A stretch of DNA of 24,630 nucleotides, taken from Bacteroidota bacterium (GTDB lineage: Bacteria; Bacteroidota; Bacteroidia; Chitinophagales; Chitinophagaceae). Below, piece after piece: positions 16,715-24,630 of this stretch. Positions within the stretch are counted from its first letter, which is position 1; every line of letters begins with the position of its first letter. A program made the translations under genes and the position numbers. The notes under the pieces are model-generated. The model did not search any database. It worked only from the letters and a program-made list of their open reading frames with translations, and had not been told where the DNA came from. The stretch lies in assembly GCA_023415275.1 (NCBI GenBank), contig JAEZLJ010000070.1, positions 1 to 24,630 of the forward strand, given 5' to 3'.

Positions 16715-18001
16715 ATGGCAGGACTTATAATATTCATTTTTATCATTGGCTATACGGCCATTGCATTTGAACACAAATTAAAAATAAATAAAGCCGCCAT
16801 TGCCTTGATCACAGGCATTCTATGCTGGACAATTTATATTCTTAACTCCACCGATTTCAATTCCGTTGAAAATAGCCTCAGCCATCACCTGGGAGAACTT
16901 TCCCAGATCCTTTTTTTTCTGCTGGGTGCTATGACCATCGTAGAGTTAATTGATGCCCATGATGGTTTTGAAATTATAACCAGGCGCATCACAACACTTA
17001 ATAAGAGAAGGTTGGTTTGGATCATTTGCGTGCTTACCTTTTTTCTTTCAGCCGTTCTGGATAATCTTACCACCACTATTGTAATGGTTTCTTTGGTGAG
17101 AAAACTTATGAATGATAAAAATGACCGCCTGTTGTTTACTGGGGCTGTAGTAATTGCAGCTAATGCAGGTGGTGCATGGTCTCCCATTGGAGATGTGACT
17201 ACCACAATGTTGTGGATAGGTGGGCAGATCACAGCCTTCAACATCATAATTAAATTATTGCTTCCTAGTATGGTTTGCCTCATGGTTCCTTTATTGGCAC
17301 TCAGCTTTATTCTAAAAGGTAATGTTCAACGGCCATCACCTGATGAAGGAGACACGGGGGATGAAGTATACAATGAAAGACACAGGAATATTGTATTCTT
17401 TTCCGGAATTGGAATTCTATTACTGGTTCCTGTTTTCAAATCAATCACCCACCTGCCTCCCTTCATGGGTATCTTACTGGGACTGGGAATATTATGGGTG
17501 ATCGTGGAGATATTACATAGTGACAAAGACGAGGCTGACCGCAAATTTTATACGGTTACTTATGCACTTCGTAAAATAGATGCGCCAAGTATCCTGTTTT
17601 TCTTAGGAATATTGCTAGCCATCGCAGCACTTGAATCTACAGGCCAACTTTCCAGCCTTGCAGAGTTTCTAAATGCAAAGATCAAAGATGTCAATATAAT
17701 TGTATTGTCCATTGGCCTGATATCTTCAATTGTCGATAACGTACCCCTGGTAGCGGCCTCTATGGGCATGTATTCATTAGATAAGTATCCTACCGATCAT
17801 TATTTCTGGGAGTTCCTGGCTTATTGCACGGGTACCGGCGGTAGTGCACTTATAATTGGTTCAGCAGCAGGAGTGGCTGCTATGGGCATTGAGAAAATAA
17901 ATTTTATGTGGTATCTTAAAAAGATCAGTTGGCTGGCCTTGATGGGCTATTTCTCTGGTGCCCTGATTTATATATTGCAGGCAAAATTATTTGGATGGTA
18001 A
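16715..18001 (+). CDS. nhaD: NhaD-type Na+/H+ antiporter
   Basis: This inner-membrane protein (428 residues, roughly 12 hydrophobic segments) exchanges sodium or lithium for protons and contributes to pH and salt homeostasis. Family blocks seen include FFLLGAMTIVELIDAHDGFEII, LSAVLDNLTTTIVMVSLVRKL with the buried Asp-Asn pair, and ANAGGAWSPIGDVTTTMLWIGG, a highly conserved loop of NhaD. A second DN pair occurs in the C-terminal half (SIVDNVPLVAASMG), reflecting the inverted internal repeat of the ion-transporter fold. A charged loop (SPDEGDTGDEVYNERHR) joins the two halves. The ATG at 16715 leads straight into the first helix. It is divergent from the DeoR-like gene and converges on the OstA-like gene with only about 31 bases between stops and no clear terminator. 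Specificity (Na+ or Li+) is from family knowledge. Confidence 0.92.
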   Translation: MAGLIIFIFIIGYTAIAFEHKLKINKAAIALITGILCWTIYILNSTDFNSVENSLSHHLGELSQILFFLLGAMTIVELIDAHDGFEIITRRITTLNKRRLVWIICVLTFFLSAVLDNLTTTIVMVSLVRKLMNDKNDRLLFTGAVVIAANAGGAWSPIGDVTTTMLWIGGQITAFNIIIKLLLPSMVCLMVPLLALSFILKGNVQRPSPDEGDTGDEVYNERHRNIVFFSGIGILLLVPVFKSITHLPPFMGILLGLGILWVIVEILHSDKDEADRKFYTVTYALRKIDAPSILFFLGILLAIAALESTGQLSSLAEFLNAKIKDVNIIVLSIGLISSIVDNVPLVAASMGMYSLDKYPTDHYFWEFLAYCTGTGGSALIIGSAAGVAAMGIEKINFMWYLKKISWLALMGYFSGALIYILQAKLFGW

Positions 18002-18032
18002 GCTCCTGTGAGTGTATGCTTTTGTAAGCCTG

Positions 18033-19598
18033 CTATTCAAAGAGCTCGTACTTGGTCTTTGGTCTTCTTTCTTCCAACCATTGAAAACTAGGCAGGTGCA
18101 TTTCGGATGGATGCTTTTGAGAAATAGGAAACAAGGTGCCCTTTACTGTGCTTCTGAGAATTACCTTATATACTTCTCCCTTTACAAAAAAAACATCCAA
18201 CACATCACTGCTCGTTTGATTAACACTGGTAAAGGCACTATCCTTATCCTGTATAAAATAAACTGATTCCGCGGCACCCCTGGCCCGCACCGAGTCAATA
18301 ACTCCTTCCTTAAAATATCCATCCATCCTTGTAGACTTTACCTGGTTATAAACCCCCGGTTGCACCTCATTTACCATAAAGCTGTTTTCAAAAGTTTTGA
18401 TCTTATCAGCTTTTTTGTTTTTTGTGAATAGGTAAATAGTATCACCGGTCATTTGGCTTTTGCGGCTCCAGACCACAGGATTCTGGTATAAATGAAAAAT
18501 GGAGTCTTTGAAAGAATAAAACATGCTGTCGCTGACAGCCTGCATGGAATCTGAAAATATGCGCACATGCCTGAACGCTTCAAAGTACCTATTGGTACTG
18601 TCTTTTTCCTGGACGCCCAGGTTTTTCAAAAGGCTATCTGAATGCTTATACAGGTCAGTTAGCCTGGCAGAGAATAAGGTATCTGCAGTAACATACAGCG
18701 AATCCTTTTCCTGTTTGATGATCATTAATGGCTTTTGAGTAGCCAGGTAAGCACTTGTTTTTTTGTTGGCAAAGATGCGATTGGCAAGGATATTAACACC
18801 CTGGGCAGTATCGATCAGCACTCCGCGACCTTCTATCTGTATAATTCCTGTCGAATCATCACTGGCTATCCTGTCTCCGGTAGCAGTCATGGCCTTATCC
18901 TTTATGGTGGTGCGGGAGGTGAATTCTGCACGGCTATGCGCTACATCATAATAACCTTCCCTGGTTGCTATCGTCTTTCCTGAGCTATCCTTTATAAAGG
19001 TTTCGGCAATGAACCTTGCCACCTGTGTTTCCGTATTATAAAGCAGGGAGTCTGTTTTTAAATAATAAGCTGGATCTTTCAGCTCCACGTTGTCTTTAAA
19101 ATAAATATCCCTGATGTCTGTATAATATACGCCTTCGCGGCTGGTAAGTACCGATTTTTTATTGACCACCTTACCACCATTATGGTAAGTTCCGATCTTA
19201 CTGGCCACATCATATTCCAGGTCCTTAGTGGTTAGGGTGGCATGTCCATCGCTTAGCCTGACATTCCCATTCAGGTAAGCCATCTTTTTATTGCCGATGT
19301 AATTCAAATGATTTGCCCAGACATTGGTGGTGTCGCTATCGTTGATATGCACATTGCCAAAGGCTTCAAAAGTGTTGGCAGCGCTGTTGACAATACAACT
19401 GTCACAATTGAATAATGTATTGCCTTGTCTTAATTGGACATTTCCGGAAAGGATTTGCAATTGTCCTTCTGGCTTCAGGTAAAGAAAATTGGCCCTGATG
19501 ATATTGACTTTGGATGTATCATTAGCGGGCACCTGTGCATGTGTCAATGAAAGAAGAAAGAAAAAAAAGAACAGGAACGAAGCTAGCTTTTGTTTCAT
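18033..19598 (-). CDS. OstA/LptA-like periplasmic LPS-transport protein, extended
   Basis: LptA-type proteins form the beta-jellyroll bridge that carries lipopolysaccharide across the periplasm. This product (521 residues) has a very hydrophobic, phenylalanine-rich signal peptide ending at THAQ, and then OstA-like repeats, visible as successive phrases such as ILSGNVQLRQGNTLFNCDSC, FEAFGNVHINDSD, AYLNGNVRLSDGHATLTT and IYFKDNVELKDPAYYLKTDS, the classic 'GNV...DG...L' texture. At about 185 residues E. coli LptA is much shorter, so this protein stacks many more strands. The start codon lies one base beyond the stop of the MCE gene, which implies translational coupling. The LptD gene lies about 2.4 kb away on the other strand, supporting a role in the same LPS pathway. 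Family is secure; whether it is the functional LptA of this organism is inference. Confidence 0.88.
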   Translation of the reverse strand: MKQKLASFLFFFFFLLSLTHAQVPANDTSKVNIIRANFLYLKPEGQLQILSGNVQLRQGNTLFNCDSCIVNSAANTFEAFGNVHINDSDTTNVWANHLNYIGNKKMAYLNGNVRLSDGHATLTTKDLEYDVASKIGTYHNGGKVVNKKSVLTSREGVYYTDIRDIYFKDNVELKDPAYYLKTDSLLYNTETQVARFIAETFIKDSSGKTIATREGYYDVAHSRAEFTSRTTIKDKAMTATGDRIASDDSTGIIQIEGRGVLIDTAQGVNILANRIFANKKTSAYLATQKPLMIIKQEKDSLYVTADTLFSARLTDLYKHSDSLLKNLGVQEKDSTNRYFEAFRHVRIFSDSMQAVSDSMFYSFKDSIFHLYQNPVVWSRKSQMTGDTIYLFTKNKKADKIKTFENSFMVNEVQPGVYNQVKSTRMDGYFKEGVIDSVRARGAAESVYFIQDKDSAFTSVNQTSSDVLDVFFVKGEVYKVILRSTVKGTLFPISQKHPSEMHLPSFQWLEERRPKTKYELFE

Positions 19599-19599
19599 C

Positions 19600-20610
19600 T
19601 TATTGCTTTACCACAAGGGTATCTTTGGCTACCGGCGAAGTTAGCGGCTCACCCTTGTTCTTTCCTCCAAACACAGAAATATTAACGTAGCGTTTTGGGT
19701 GTACTCTTATATCATCAAACAAAATCTCTGCACTTAAAGCCACGGTATTTAACCTGTTTGTCATGTTATCCAGGCGGTCATAGATGGCCCTGTCATTCAT
19801 TAATAAACCTAATGTGCCTTTGCTGCTGTTAAAGCTGCTTACCGTATTTTTCAGTTCATTGATGGTAGCCTGCAAAGCCGCCACAGTGCCATCAATATTT
19901 GAATTGGCCAGTTTGGAAGTAGTTACTTCTACATTCCTGATAGAACTAGTAATGGCATCATTGTTCGAGGCCAGGTTACCTGTTATAGAGTTCATATTGT
20001 TTAATGACCTCGCCAGCATTCCGCTTTGTGCGTTCAACATTTGTTGCAGGTGGCCTGATGAGATAGCCAGGTTTGCAATCAGGCTACGCATATTGTTTTT
20101 CGTATTAGGATCGAAAATATCATTCATGGCTCCAATGGTCAGCTTCAGGGAATCAAGTGTTTCATTCACGCGGGTAATGGTAGGGGTGATCTGTGCTTTA
20201 ATGTCGCTGATCAATCCCTGGTCAAGCTTAGTTGAAATGGTATCACCTGAGTTGAGATAGGTATTAGCATCTCCCTTGGTAATATTTATAAAAGATCCAC
20301 CTACCAGGGGGCCATCAATAAAGGCTATAGAATTTTTTGGAATATTGACTTCTCTTGATAAATGAATTTCCACAATGATCTTATTCACCTCCATATCCTT
20401 AGGGGTCATGGCGAATACAGTACCAACCGGGAGACCATTGATCTTTACCTGGTTAGATTTTTCCAGGGTGCCAATGTTAGAAAACTCGGCATAAAGCACG
20501 GGAGTTTTGGAAAACAAGCTCTTTCCCTTCAAAAAGTTAAAGCCTAAAACCAGGACCACTATAGATACAATAGCCAGTAAGCCTACCTTGGTTTCATTGG
20601 TTAATTTCAT
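19600..20610 (-). CDS. MCE/MlaD-family lipid-transport protein
   Basis: MCE proteins are membrane-anchored, substrate-binding parts of lipid transporters such as Mla, which move phospholipids between the inner and outer membranes. The 336-residue product has one N-terminal transmembrane helix (about residues 9-27, VGLLAIVSIVVLVLGFNFL), then the MCE domain (about 36-120) with LYAEFSNIGTLEKSNQVKINGLPVGTV and GPLVGGSFINITKGD. A long helical, Asn/Ser-rich region (about 130-310, for example LNNMNSITGNLASNNDAITSSI) should form a coiled tube or needle. No MlaE/MlaF partner is present in the window. It precedes the OstA-like gene with a single base between stop and start, so the two form a tight pair. 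The substrate could be phospholipid or LPS-related, and the neighbourhood makes an envelope lipid role likely. Confidence 0.92.
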   Translation of the reverse strand: MKLTNETKVGLLAIVSIVVLVLGFNFLKGKSLFSKTPVLYAEFSNIGTLEKSNQVKINGLPVGTVFAMTPKDMEVNKIIVEIHLSREVNIPKNSIAFIDGPLVGGSFINITKGDANTYLNSGDTISTKLDQGLISDIKAQITPTITRVNETLDSLKLTIGAMNDIFDPNTKNNMRSLIANLAISSGHLQQMLNAQSGMLARSLNNMNSITGNLASNNDAITSSIRNVEVTTSKLANSNIDGTVAALQATINELKNTVSSFNSSKGTLGLLMNDRAIYDRLDNMTNRLNTVALSAEILFDDIRVHPKRYVNISVFGGKNKGEPLTSPVAKDTLVVKQ

Positions 20611-20898
20611 GTATAATCTTTGTTTTTTCCAAACCTGCCATATTATTTATTTACAGGCTATATATTGACTACTACCTATAATGCAATTCCTAATTCCAAC
20701 TCAAAATAAGCAATAAATCCACAACCTTATAATTGCTCCGGTTCTTACAAAGGCTTAAGTTAAAAAATCATACCAAGTACATTGAGTAATAAAGTGTAAG
20801 TAGAAGAACTGAAATGAAGTATGCTTACTGCCATATTAAGCACAGACGTCCAGGCTCAGTTACCTGGCCATTCCAATAGAGGAAATTATTATATAATA
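20611..20898. other. AT-rich spacer between MCE gene and amidase
   Basis: These 288 bases between two minus-strand genes show no coding sequence I can support, no strong terminator and no exact promoter box. A weak 5-bp inverted repeat CCAGG...CCTGG (20850-20867) lies 32 bases after the amidase stop. It probably holds the promoter of the MCE-OstA pair, so the amidase is likely a separate transcript. Confidence 0.4.
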
Positions 20899-21918
20899 TT
20901 AACGGGAAGCCTGGCTTTTCTCAGCCCACTCCACTTCATGGAGGAAATTGATAGGGGTTCCGGAAGTTTTCGGTGAACTGAAACTGGTCACAGCATTGGT
21001 AGTTTGCTTTTTTTCCAACCAGTCCACATAGTTCTTTAGCGCATTAGTGATGCATTGTGCTATCTCTGTTTGCCCTGAGTCGCTGTTTAGATAGGCTTCT
21101 TCCTGTGGATTGGTAATGAACCCTGTTTCTACTAAAATGCTGGGCATAGCAGTAGCCTGTAACACCCAGATACCTACCTGGCGTTGATGGGCACCGCCAC
21201 TAATGCGGCCTACTTTGGAAAATTGTTCTTCTACCATACCTGCCAGGGTCACACTGCGTTTTGCAAATTGCTTGGTCTTTACCAAAGAAAGGGCAACAAA
21301 TTCAGGCGAGTTGGGATCTATATCGCCATATTTTTCTTTATAGTTGTCTTCTGCAAGCATTGGGGCATTCTCTCTTACCGCCACTTCTTTATCCTCACTT
21401 TTATGTGCTCCCCATATATAGGTTTGAGTGCCGCGGGCTGATGTATTGGGTACTTCATAATACCTGTATTGTGCTACTTTACTGGTATGCTTCCTTTTTT
21501 TCTTGCCTTTGCCAGTATAAGTAACGTGTGATTTATACCCAACAAATTCCCTTTTTTGTATGGGAGGCATGGCATTCACATGTATTGAAACAAACAGATC
21601 GCCACGATTCTGATTGGCTATATCTGCTCTTTCATGAAGATCAGTGATGTATTTGGTAGGCCTGGTTTCAATGATCTTTACATTGGGCAGATCCTTGCCC
21701 ACCATAGCCACTAATTTTTTGGAAACGGCAAGACAGATCTCGTCTTCATAGGAATAAGCACCTCGTGCTCCATTATAACCACCGTTCGACATGATACCAT
21801 GTCCTGCGTCAATAATGATCGTTCTTAAAACCTGTTGGCGTGGAGTAACTTTAGTAAAAGAATATAGAAGGGCTGATCCTGCTATGAACGAAGCAAGCAC
21901 TAAAGTTTTTTTAAGCAT
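20899..21918 (-). CDS. N-acetylmuramoyl-L-alanine amidase (Amidase_3), exported
   Basis: This zinc amidase cuts the bond between MurNAc and the peptide stem of peptidoglycan, a step in cell separation and wall turnover. The product (339 residues) has an N-terminal signal or anchor segment (residues 5-21). The catalytic set is complete: His40 in DAGHG, Glu58 in YEDE, His113 in SIHVNA and Glu264 in VETGFITN. Between the second His and the catalytic Glu is an insertion of about 90 residues with a strongly basic patch (GKGKKKRKHTSK) that is not in the short E. coli enzymes; from memory Bacteroidota homologues also have a long insert here. There is a tail of about 40 residues after the domain. It is divergent from lptD, with 75 bases between the two starts, so their promoters probably overlap. 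Activity is well supported; the division role is inference. Confidence 0.93.
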   Translation of the reverse strand: MLKKTLVLASFIAGSALLYSFTKVTPRQQVLRTIIIDAGHGIMSNGGYNGARGAYSYEDEICLAVSKKLVAMVGKDLPNVKIIETRPTKYITDLHERADIANQNRGDLFVSIHVNAMPPIQKREFVGYKSHVTYTGKGKKKRKHTSKVAQYRYYEVPNTSARGTQTYIWGAHKSEDKEVAVRENAPMLAEDNYKEKYGDIDPNSPEFVALSLVKTKQFAKRSVTLAGMVEEQFSKVGRISGGAHQRQVGIWVLQATAMPSILVETGFITNPQEEAYLNSDSGQTEIAQCITNALKNYVDWLEKKQTTNAVTSFSSPKTSGTPINFLHEVEWAEKSQASR

Positions 21919-21952
21919 ATCAGATTTTGTTTGACGGTTTAATCTTCACAAA

Positions 21953-21980
21953 TTGTTTAAGTTTCAAAGGGTTACTTTTG
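21953..21980 (+). promoter_or_regulatory. Candidate promoter for lptD
   Basis: TACTTTTG (21973-21980) matches the Bacteroidota -7 consensus TAnnTTTG, and TTG (21953-21955) lies 17 bases upstream as a partial -33 box. Transcription would begin only a few bases before the ATG at 21994, giving a very short leader. It lies within the 75-base divergent gap shared with the amidase. Confidence 0.45.
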
Positions 21981-21993
21981 TTTTAACATCCTT

Positions 21994-24630
21994 ATGGCTC
22001 AACTGCACAAATTTAGGCCAAAATATTTCTGTTTTGTAATAGCAGCTATTGCATTTAGCATTGCCATAACGTGTAAAACACAAGCCCGTGGTTTGTCTGC
22101 GGCTGAAATTTACAGCACTTTAACATCTGACACAATACCTGTTCGTAAAAATAATGTTAGGGATAGCCTTACCAGGAATGACTCACTGGTGATCACAGAT
22201 ACATTACGCGATTCCCTCAAAAACACAGATACCATTCCACCCAGCCCTAAGATCGACACTTTCTCTATCAGGATGTCAAAAGATACATTAGATGCTCCTG
22301 TAGAATATGAAGCAGAAGATAGTGCTGTGTTGCTGGTAAAGGAAAAAATGTTTATCCTGTACGGGAAAACCAAGACCACCTATAAAGATGTAACACTCAC
22401 GGCTCCCAGGGTAATGATCAACCAGGAAACTGGAATTGTTACGGCTTACAACTCAAGGGATAGCCTGGGCAATGTGGCAACAAGGGCCCGTTTTCAACAG
22501 GGCACTGAACAAAACTTCGAAAGTGATACTATCACGTACAATTTTAAGACACAGCGGGGCCTCACCTTTAATACCTATACCAAGCAGCAGGATATGTGGG
22601 TCCAGGCCAACCTGATTAAAAAAGTTAATGCCAACACCACTTTCGCCCGGCATGTGATCATGACCACCTGTGATTATGATGAACCGCATTTTGGATTTGT
22701 AAGCAGCAAAGGCAAATTCATTAATAATAAAATAGCTGTCACAGGCCCCATACACCCCGAGTTTGAAGGAGTTCCCATTCCCATTTACTTACCCTTTGGA
22801 TTATTTCCTTTAAATCCGGGAAGACATTCAGGTATCCTGGCCCCAACCTTTGAAGTGAATGAACAATTCGGAATAGGTCTCATCAATGGCGGTTATTATC
22901 ATGTATTGAATGATTATGTCGATGTCACCTTAAGGGGTAATATTTATTCCTATGGAGGATGGATGGCCAACCTGACACCAACCTATAGAAGACGGTATCG
23001 CTACAGTGGCTCGCTGAACATAAGCCTCATGCGCACCAAGCAGAATTTTAAAGGCGATCCGGATTTTAGTGTCAACAAGACTTTCAATGTGTCATGGAAT
23101 CATTCTGTTGACAGCAAGGCCAAACCAGGGACCAACTTTGGAGCCAATGTCAACTTTGGTTCTACCAAATACAACCAGCTTCTGGCTGATAACCCTATTC
23201 GCAATGTGAGCAATTCCCAGCAGTCTTCTATCAACTATTCCAAGACCTGGACAGGGACCACGCCCATGAATTTTACCATGAGCGCCAATCAAAGCCAAAA
23301 CAGTGTCAATCATTTGATGAACCTGACATTACCCGATGCGGGCTTCAATATCAGTACGTTTTATCCATTCCAACGCAAGGAGGTGATAGGTTCACCTAAA
23401 TGGTATGAAAAAATTGGCCTGGGTTACACAGTTACTGCCAGGAACCAGGTATCATTTTATGACACGGCCTCCAACAGCATTGGCAGCATCCTGGATACCC
23501 TTGAATGGGGAGCACAACACAGGTTTCCTATCAGCCTGTCTTTACCACCACTGGGAAAATTTATAGTATCTCCGTCTGTATCTTACGAAGAAACCTGGCT
23601 CACCCACCGTATGAGGCGCCAGTGGAATCCTGTAGCTAATAAAATTGATACCCTCTCTAATGAAAAAGGTTTTTTTACCGACAGGCGCATGAGTTTTTCA
23701 TTAGGGGTCAATACTAATATCTATGGAACGGTAACTTTTAAAAAGTCAAGACTGATGGCCATCCGTCATGTGGTGCGTCCTCAACTTAGCTTTAACTATA
23801 CGCCCAACCTTTCAAAAGGTAAATATGATGTGATCCAGGTGGATAGCTTTGGGCATATATCTGCATTGCCCCAGTTTGTCAATAACCGCATATTTAATGG
23901 TTATGGGTATGGCAGGTTTGGAGGAATCAGTTTTGGAGTGGATAACAACCTTGAAATGAAATGGCGCAGTAAAAAAGACACGGGCGCTAATGCCATTAAA
24001 AAAATAAGACTGATAGACGGATTTGGTTTCCAGAGCGGGTATAACTTCCTGTTAGATTCTTTCAAACTGATACCTTTTAATCTTTACCTGAGAAGTACTC
24101 TGTTTGAGAAACTCAGCCTTTCCGCCACAGCTGATCTTGACCCTTACCGTTATGATGCCAATGGAAGAAGATTGAATAAATATGCCTGGAGTGGTGGGCG
24201 TTTGAATCTTGGCCTGTTAAGGTCAGGAAGCATTTCTATGTCCACACAGTTCCAGAGTAAGCCCCGTGATCCCAAGCAAGGTGCCAATCCCAATGCGCAG
24301 ATAGGACGCCATATCAATGACCCTGCATTAATGGCTGATGAACAAAGATTGCAGGATTATATGCGAAGAAACCCGGCTGAATTCGTGGATTTCAATATTC
24401 CATGGTCTATTGGACTTTCCTATTCATTAAGTTTTTTCAAGCAATTCGACCAGCTTACAAAGAAGTTTAAAACATCGGTTACCTCAAGTGCTTCATTCAA
24501 TAATAGTTTCAGCCTCACACCTAAATGGAATTTCACCACTAATGGCTTTTACGATTTTAAAACCAAGCAGCTGACCACCTTCACCATGTCTATATCAAGA
24601 GATATGCACTGCTGGCAAATGTCCATTAAC
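21994..24630 (+). CDS. lptD: LptD-like outer-membrane LPS-assembly protein, 3'-truncated by window edge
   Basis: LptD is the outer-membrane barrel that receives lipopolysaccharide from the periplasmic bridge and inserts it in the outer leaflet. The frame is open from the ATG at 21994 to the last base, 879 codons without a stop, and I checked it through to the edge. After an N-terminal hydrophobic segment there is a Ser/Thr/Asp-rich linker (about residues 45-95), then an OstA-like jellyroll (MFILYGKTKTTYKDVTLTAP, ITYNFKTQRGLTFNTYTKQ). The family segment GPIHPEFEGVPIPIYLPFG followed by GRHSGILAP (about residues 250-285) is diagnostic for the Bacteroidota LptD. The rest is barrel, and the last visible codons, RDMHCWQMSIN, resemble the penultimate strand of the family, so only a short C-terminus is missing. 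A Cys near the start of the jellyroll's end (TTCDYDEP) and one in HCW could form a disulfide, as in E. coli LptD; that is inference. Confidence 0.93.
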   Translation, partial: MAQLHKFRPKYFCFVIAAIAFSIAITCKTQARGLSAAEIYSTLTSDTIPVRKNNVRDSLTRNDSLVITDTLRDSLKNTDTIPPSPKIDTFSIRMSKDTLDAPVEYEAEDSAVLLVKEKMFILYGKTKTTYKDVTLTAPRVMINQETGIVTAYNSRDSLGNVATRARFQQGTEQNFESDTITYNFKTQRGLTFNTYTKQQDMWVQANLIKKVNANTTFARHVIMTTCDYDEPHFGFVSSKGKFINNKIAVTGPIHPEFEGVPIPIYLPFGLFPLNPGRHSGILAPTFEVNEQFGIGLINGGYYHVLNDYVDVTLRGNIYSYGGWMANLTPTYRRRYRYSGSLNISLMRTKQNFKGDPDFSVNKTFNVSWNHSVDSKAKPGTNFGANVNFGSTKYNQLLADNPIRNVSNSQQSSINYSKTWTGTTPMNFTMSANQSQNSVNHLMNLTLPDAGFNISTFYPFQRKEVIGSPKWYEKIGLGYTVTARNQVSFYDTASNSIGSILDTLEWGAQHRFPISLSLPPLGKFIVSPSVSYEETWLTHRMRRQWNPVANKIDTLSNEKGFFTDRRMSFSLGVNTNIYGTVTFKKSRLMAIRHVVRPQLSFNYTPNLSKGKYDVIQVDSFGHISALPQFVNNRIFNGYGYGRFGGISFGVDNNLEMKWRSKKDTGANAIKKIRLIDGFGFQSGYNFLLDSFKLIPFNLYLRSTLFEKLSLSATADLDPYRYDANGRRLNKYAWSGGRLNLGLLRSGSISMSTQFQSKPRDPKQGANPNAQIGRHINDPALMADEQRLQDYMRRNPAEFVDFNIPWSIGLSYSLSFFKQFDQLTKKFKTSVTSSASFNNSFSLTPKWNFTTNGFYDFKTKQLTTFTMSISRDMHCWQMSIN

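Noticed and set aside
16911..16918. Run of eight T in nhaD, and eight A near 19560 in the OstA-like signal peptide
   Set aside because: Both encode normal Phe-rich hydrophobic segments in intact frames. Slippage is possible but no evidence of variation is available.
20850..20867. CCAGG...CCTGG hairpin after the amidase gene as a terminator
   Set aside because: A 5-bp stem with an 8-base loop and no T-run is too weak to call.
22110..23313. Minus-strand open frames within 22110-23313
   Set aside because: They lie antisense to the clearly coding lptD frame, and their translations look like shadow frames with no recognisable domain.
1..24630. Possible CRISPR, phage, transposon, tRNA or rRNA elements
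   Set aside because: No regularly spaced repeats, transposase or integrase motifs, or tRNA-like cloverleaf sequences were seen; the genes read as ordinary chromosomal ones.

Overview
The window reads as chromosomal DNA of a Bacteroidota bacterium, most likely Chitinophagaceae-like. This rests on a SusC/SusD pair, the Bacteroidota type of succinate dehydrogenase A/B, an LptD and OstA-like protein of the Bacteroidota kind, near-absence of Shine-Dalgarno sequences, and a few TTTG / TAnnTTTG-type promoter candidates. The family-level guess is recall only. Nothing looks like a phage, insertion sequence, CRISPR array, tRNA or rRNA.

Layout. Positions 1-1838 (+) hold the 3' part of sdhA and all of sdhB, closed by a clear terminator. 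Positions 2022-5507 (+) hold a very large uncharacterised outer-membrane beta-barrel protein with an EF-hand-like loop. It ends at a 28-bp perfect palindromic terminator and converges on ychF (5627-6724, -). Divergent from ychF is a fused SpmA-SpmB membrane protein (6945-8345, +).

From 8410 to 16451 everything is on the minus strand, in transcription order: a DeoR/GlpR-type regulator, a SusC-like TonB-dependent transporter, a SusD-like lipoprotein, a hairpin terminator, then a secreted calcineurin-like metallophosphoesterase fused to a PQQ-type beta-propeller. This looks like a nutrient-uptake locus without any glycoside hydrolase. A regulator family that usually senses phosphorylated metabolites sits at one end and a phosphoesterase at the other, so a phosphate-containing substrate is my working hypothesis. 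It is the best candidate here for an undescribed system.

Divergent from the regulator is an NhaD-type Na+/H+ antiporter (16715-18001, +). The last block is envelope biogenesis: an Amidase_3 cell-wall amidase, an MCE/MlaD-like protein and an oversized OstA/LptA-like protein on the minus strand. Divergent from them is LptD, the outer-membrane LPS translocon (21994 onward, +), which is still open at the right edge. Amidase, lipid-transport and LPS-export genes side by side suggest coordinated outer-envelope assembly.

No gene-free stretch exceeds 300 bases. The longest are 20611-20898 (288 b) and 16452-16714 (263 b), both described below.
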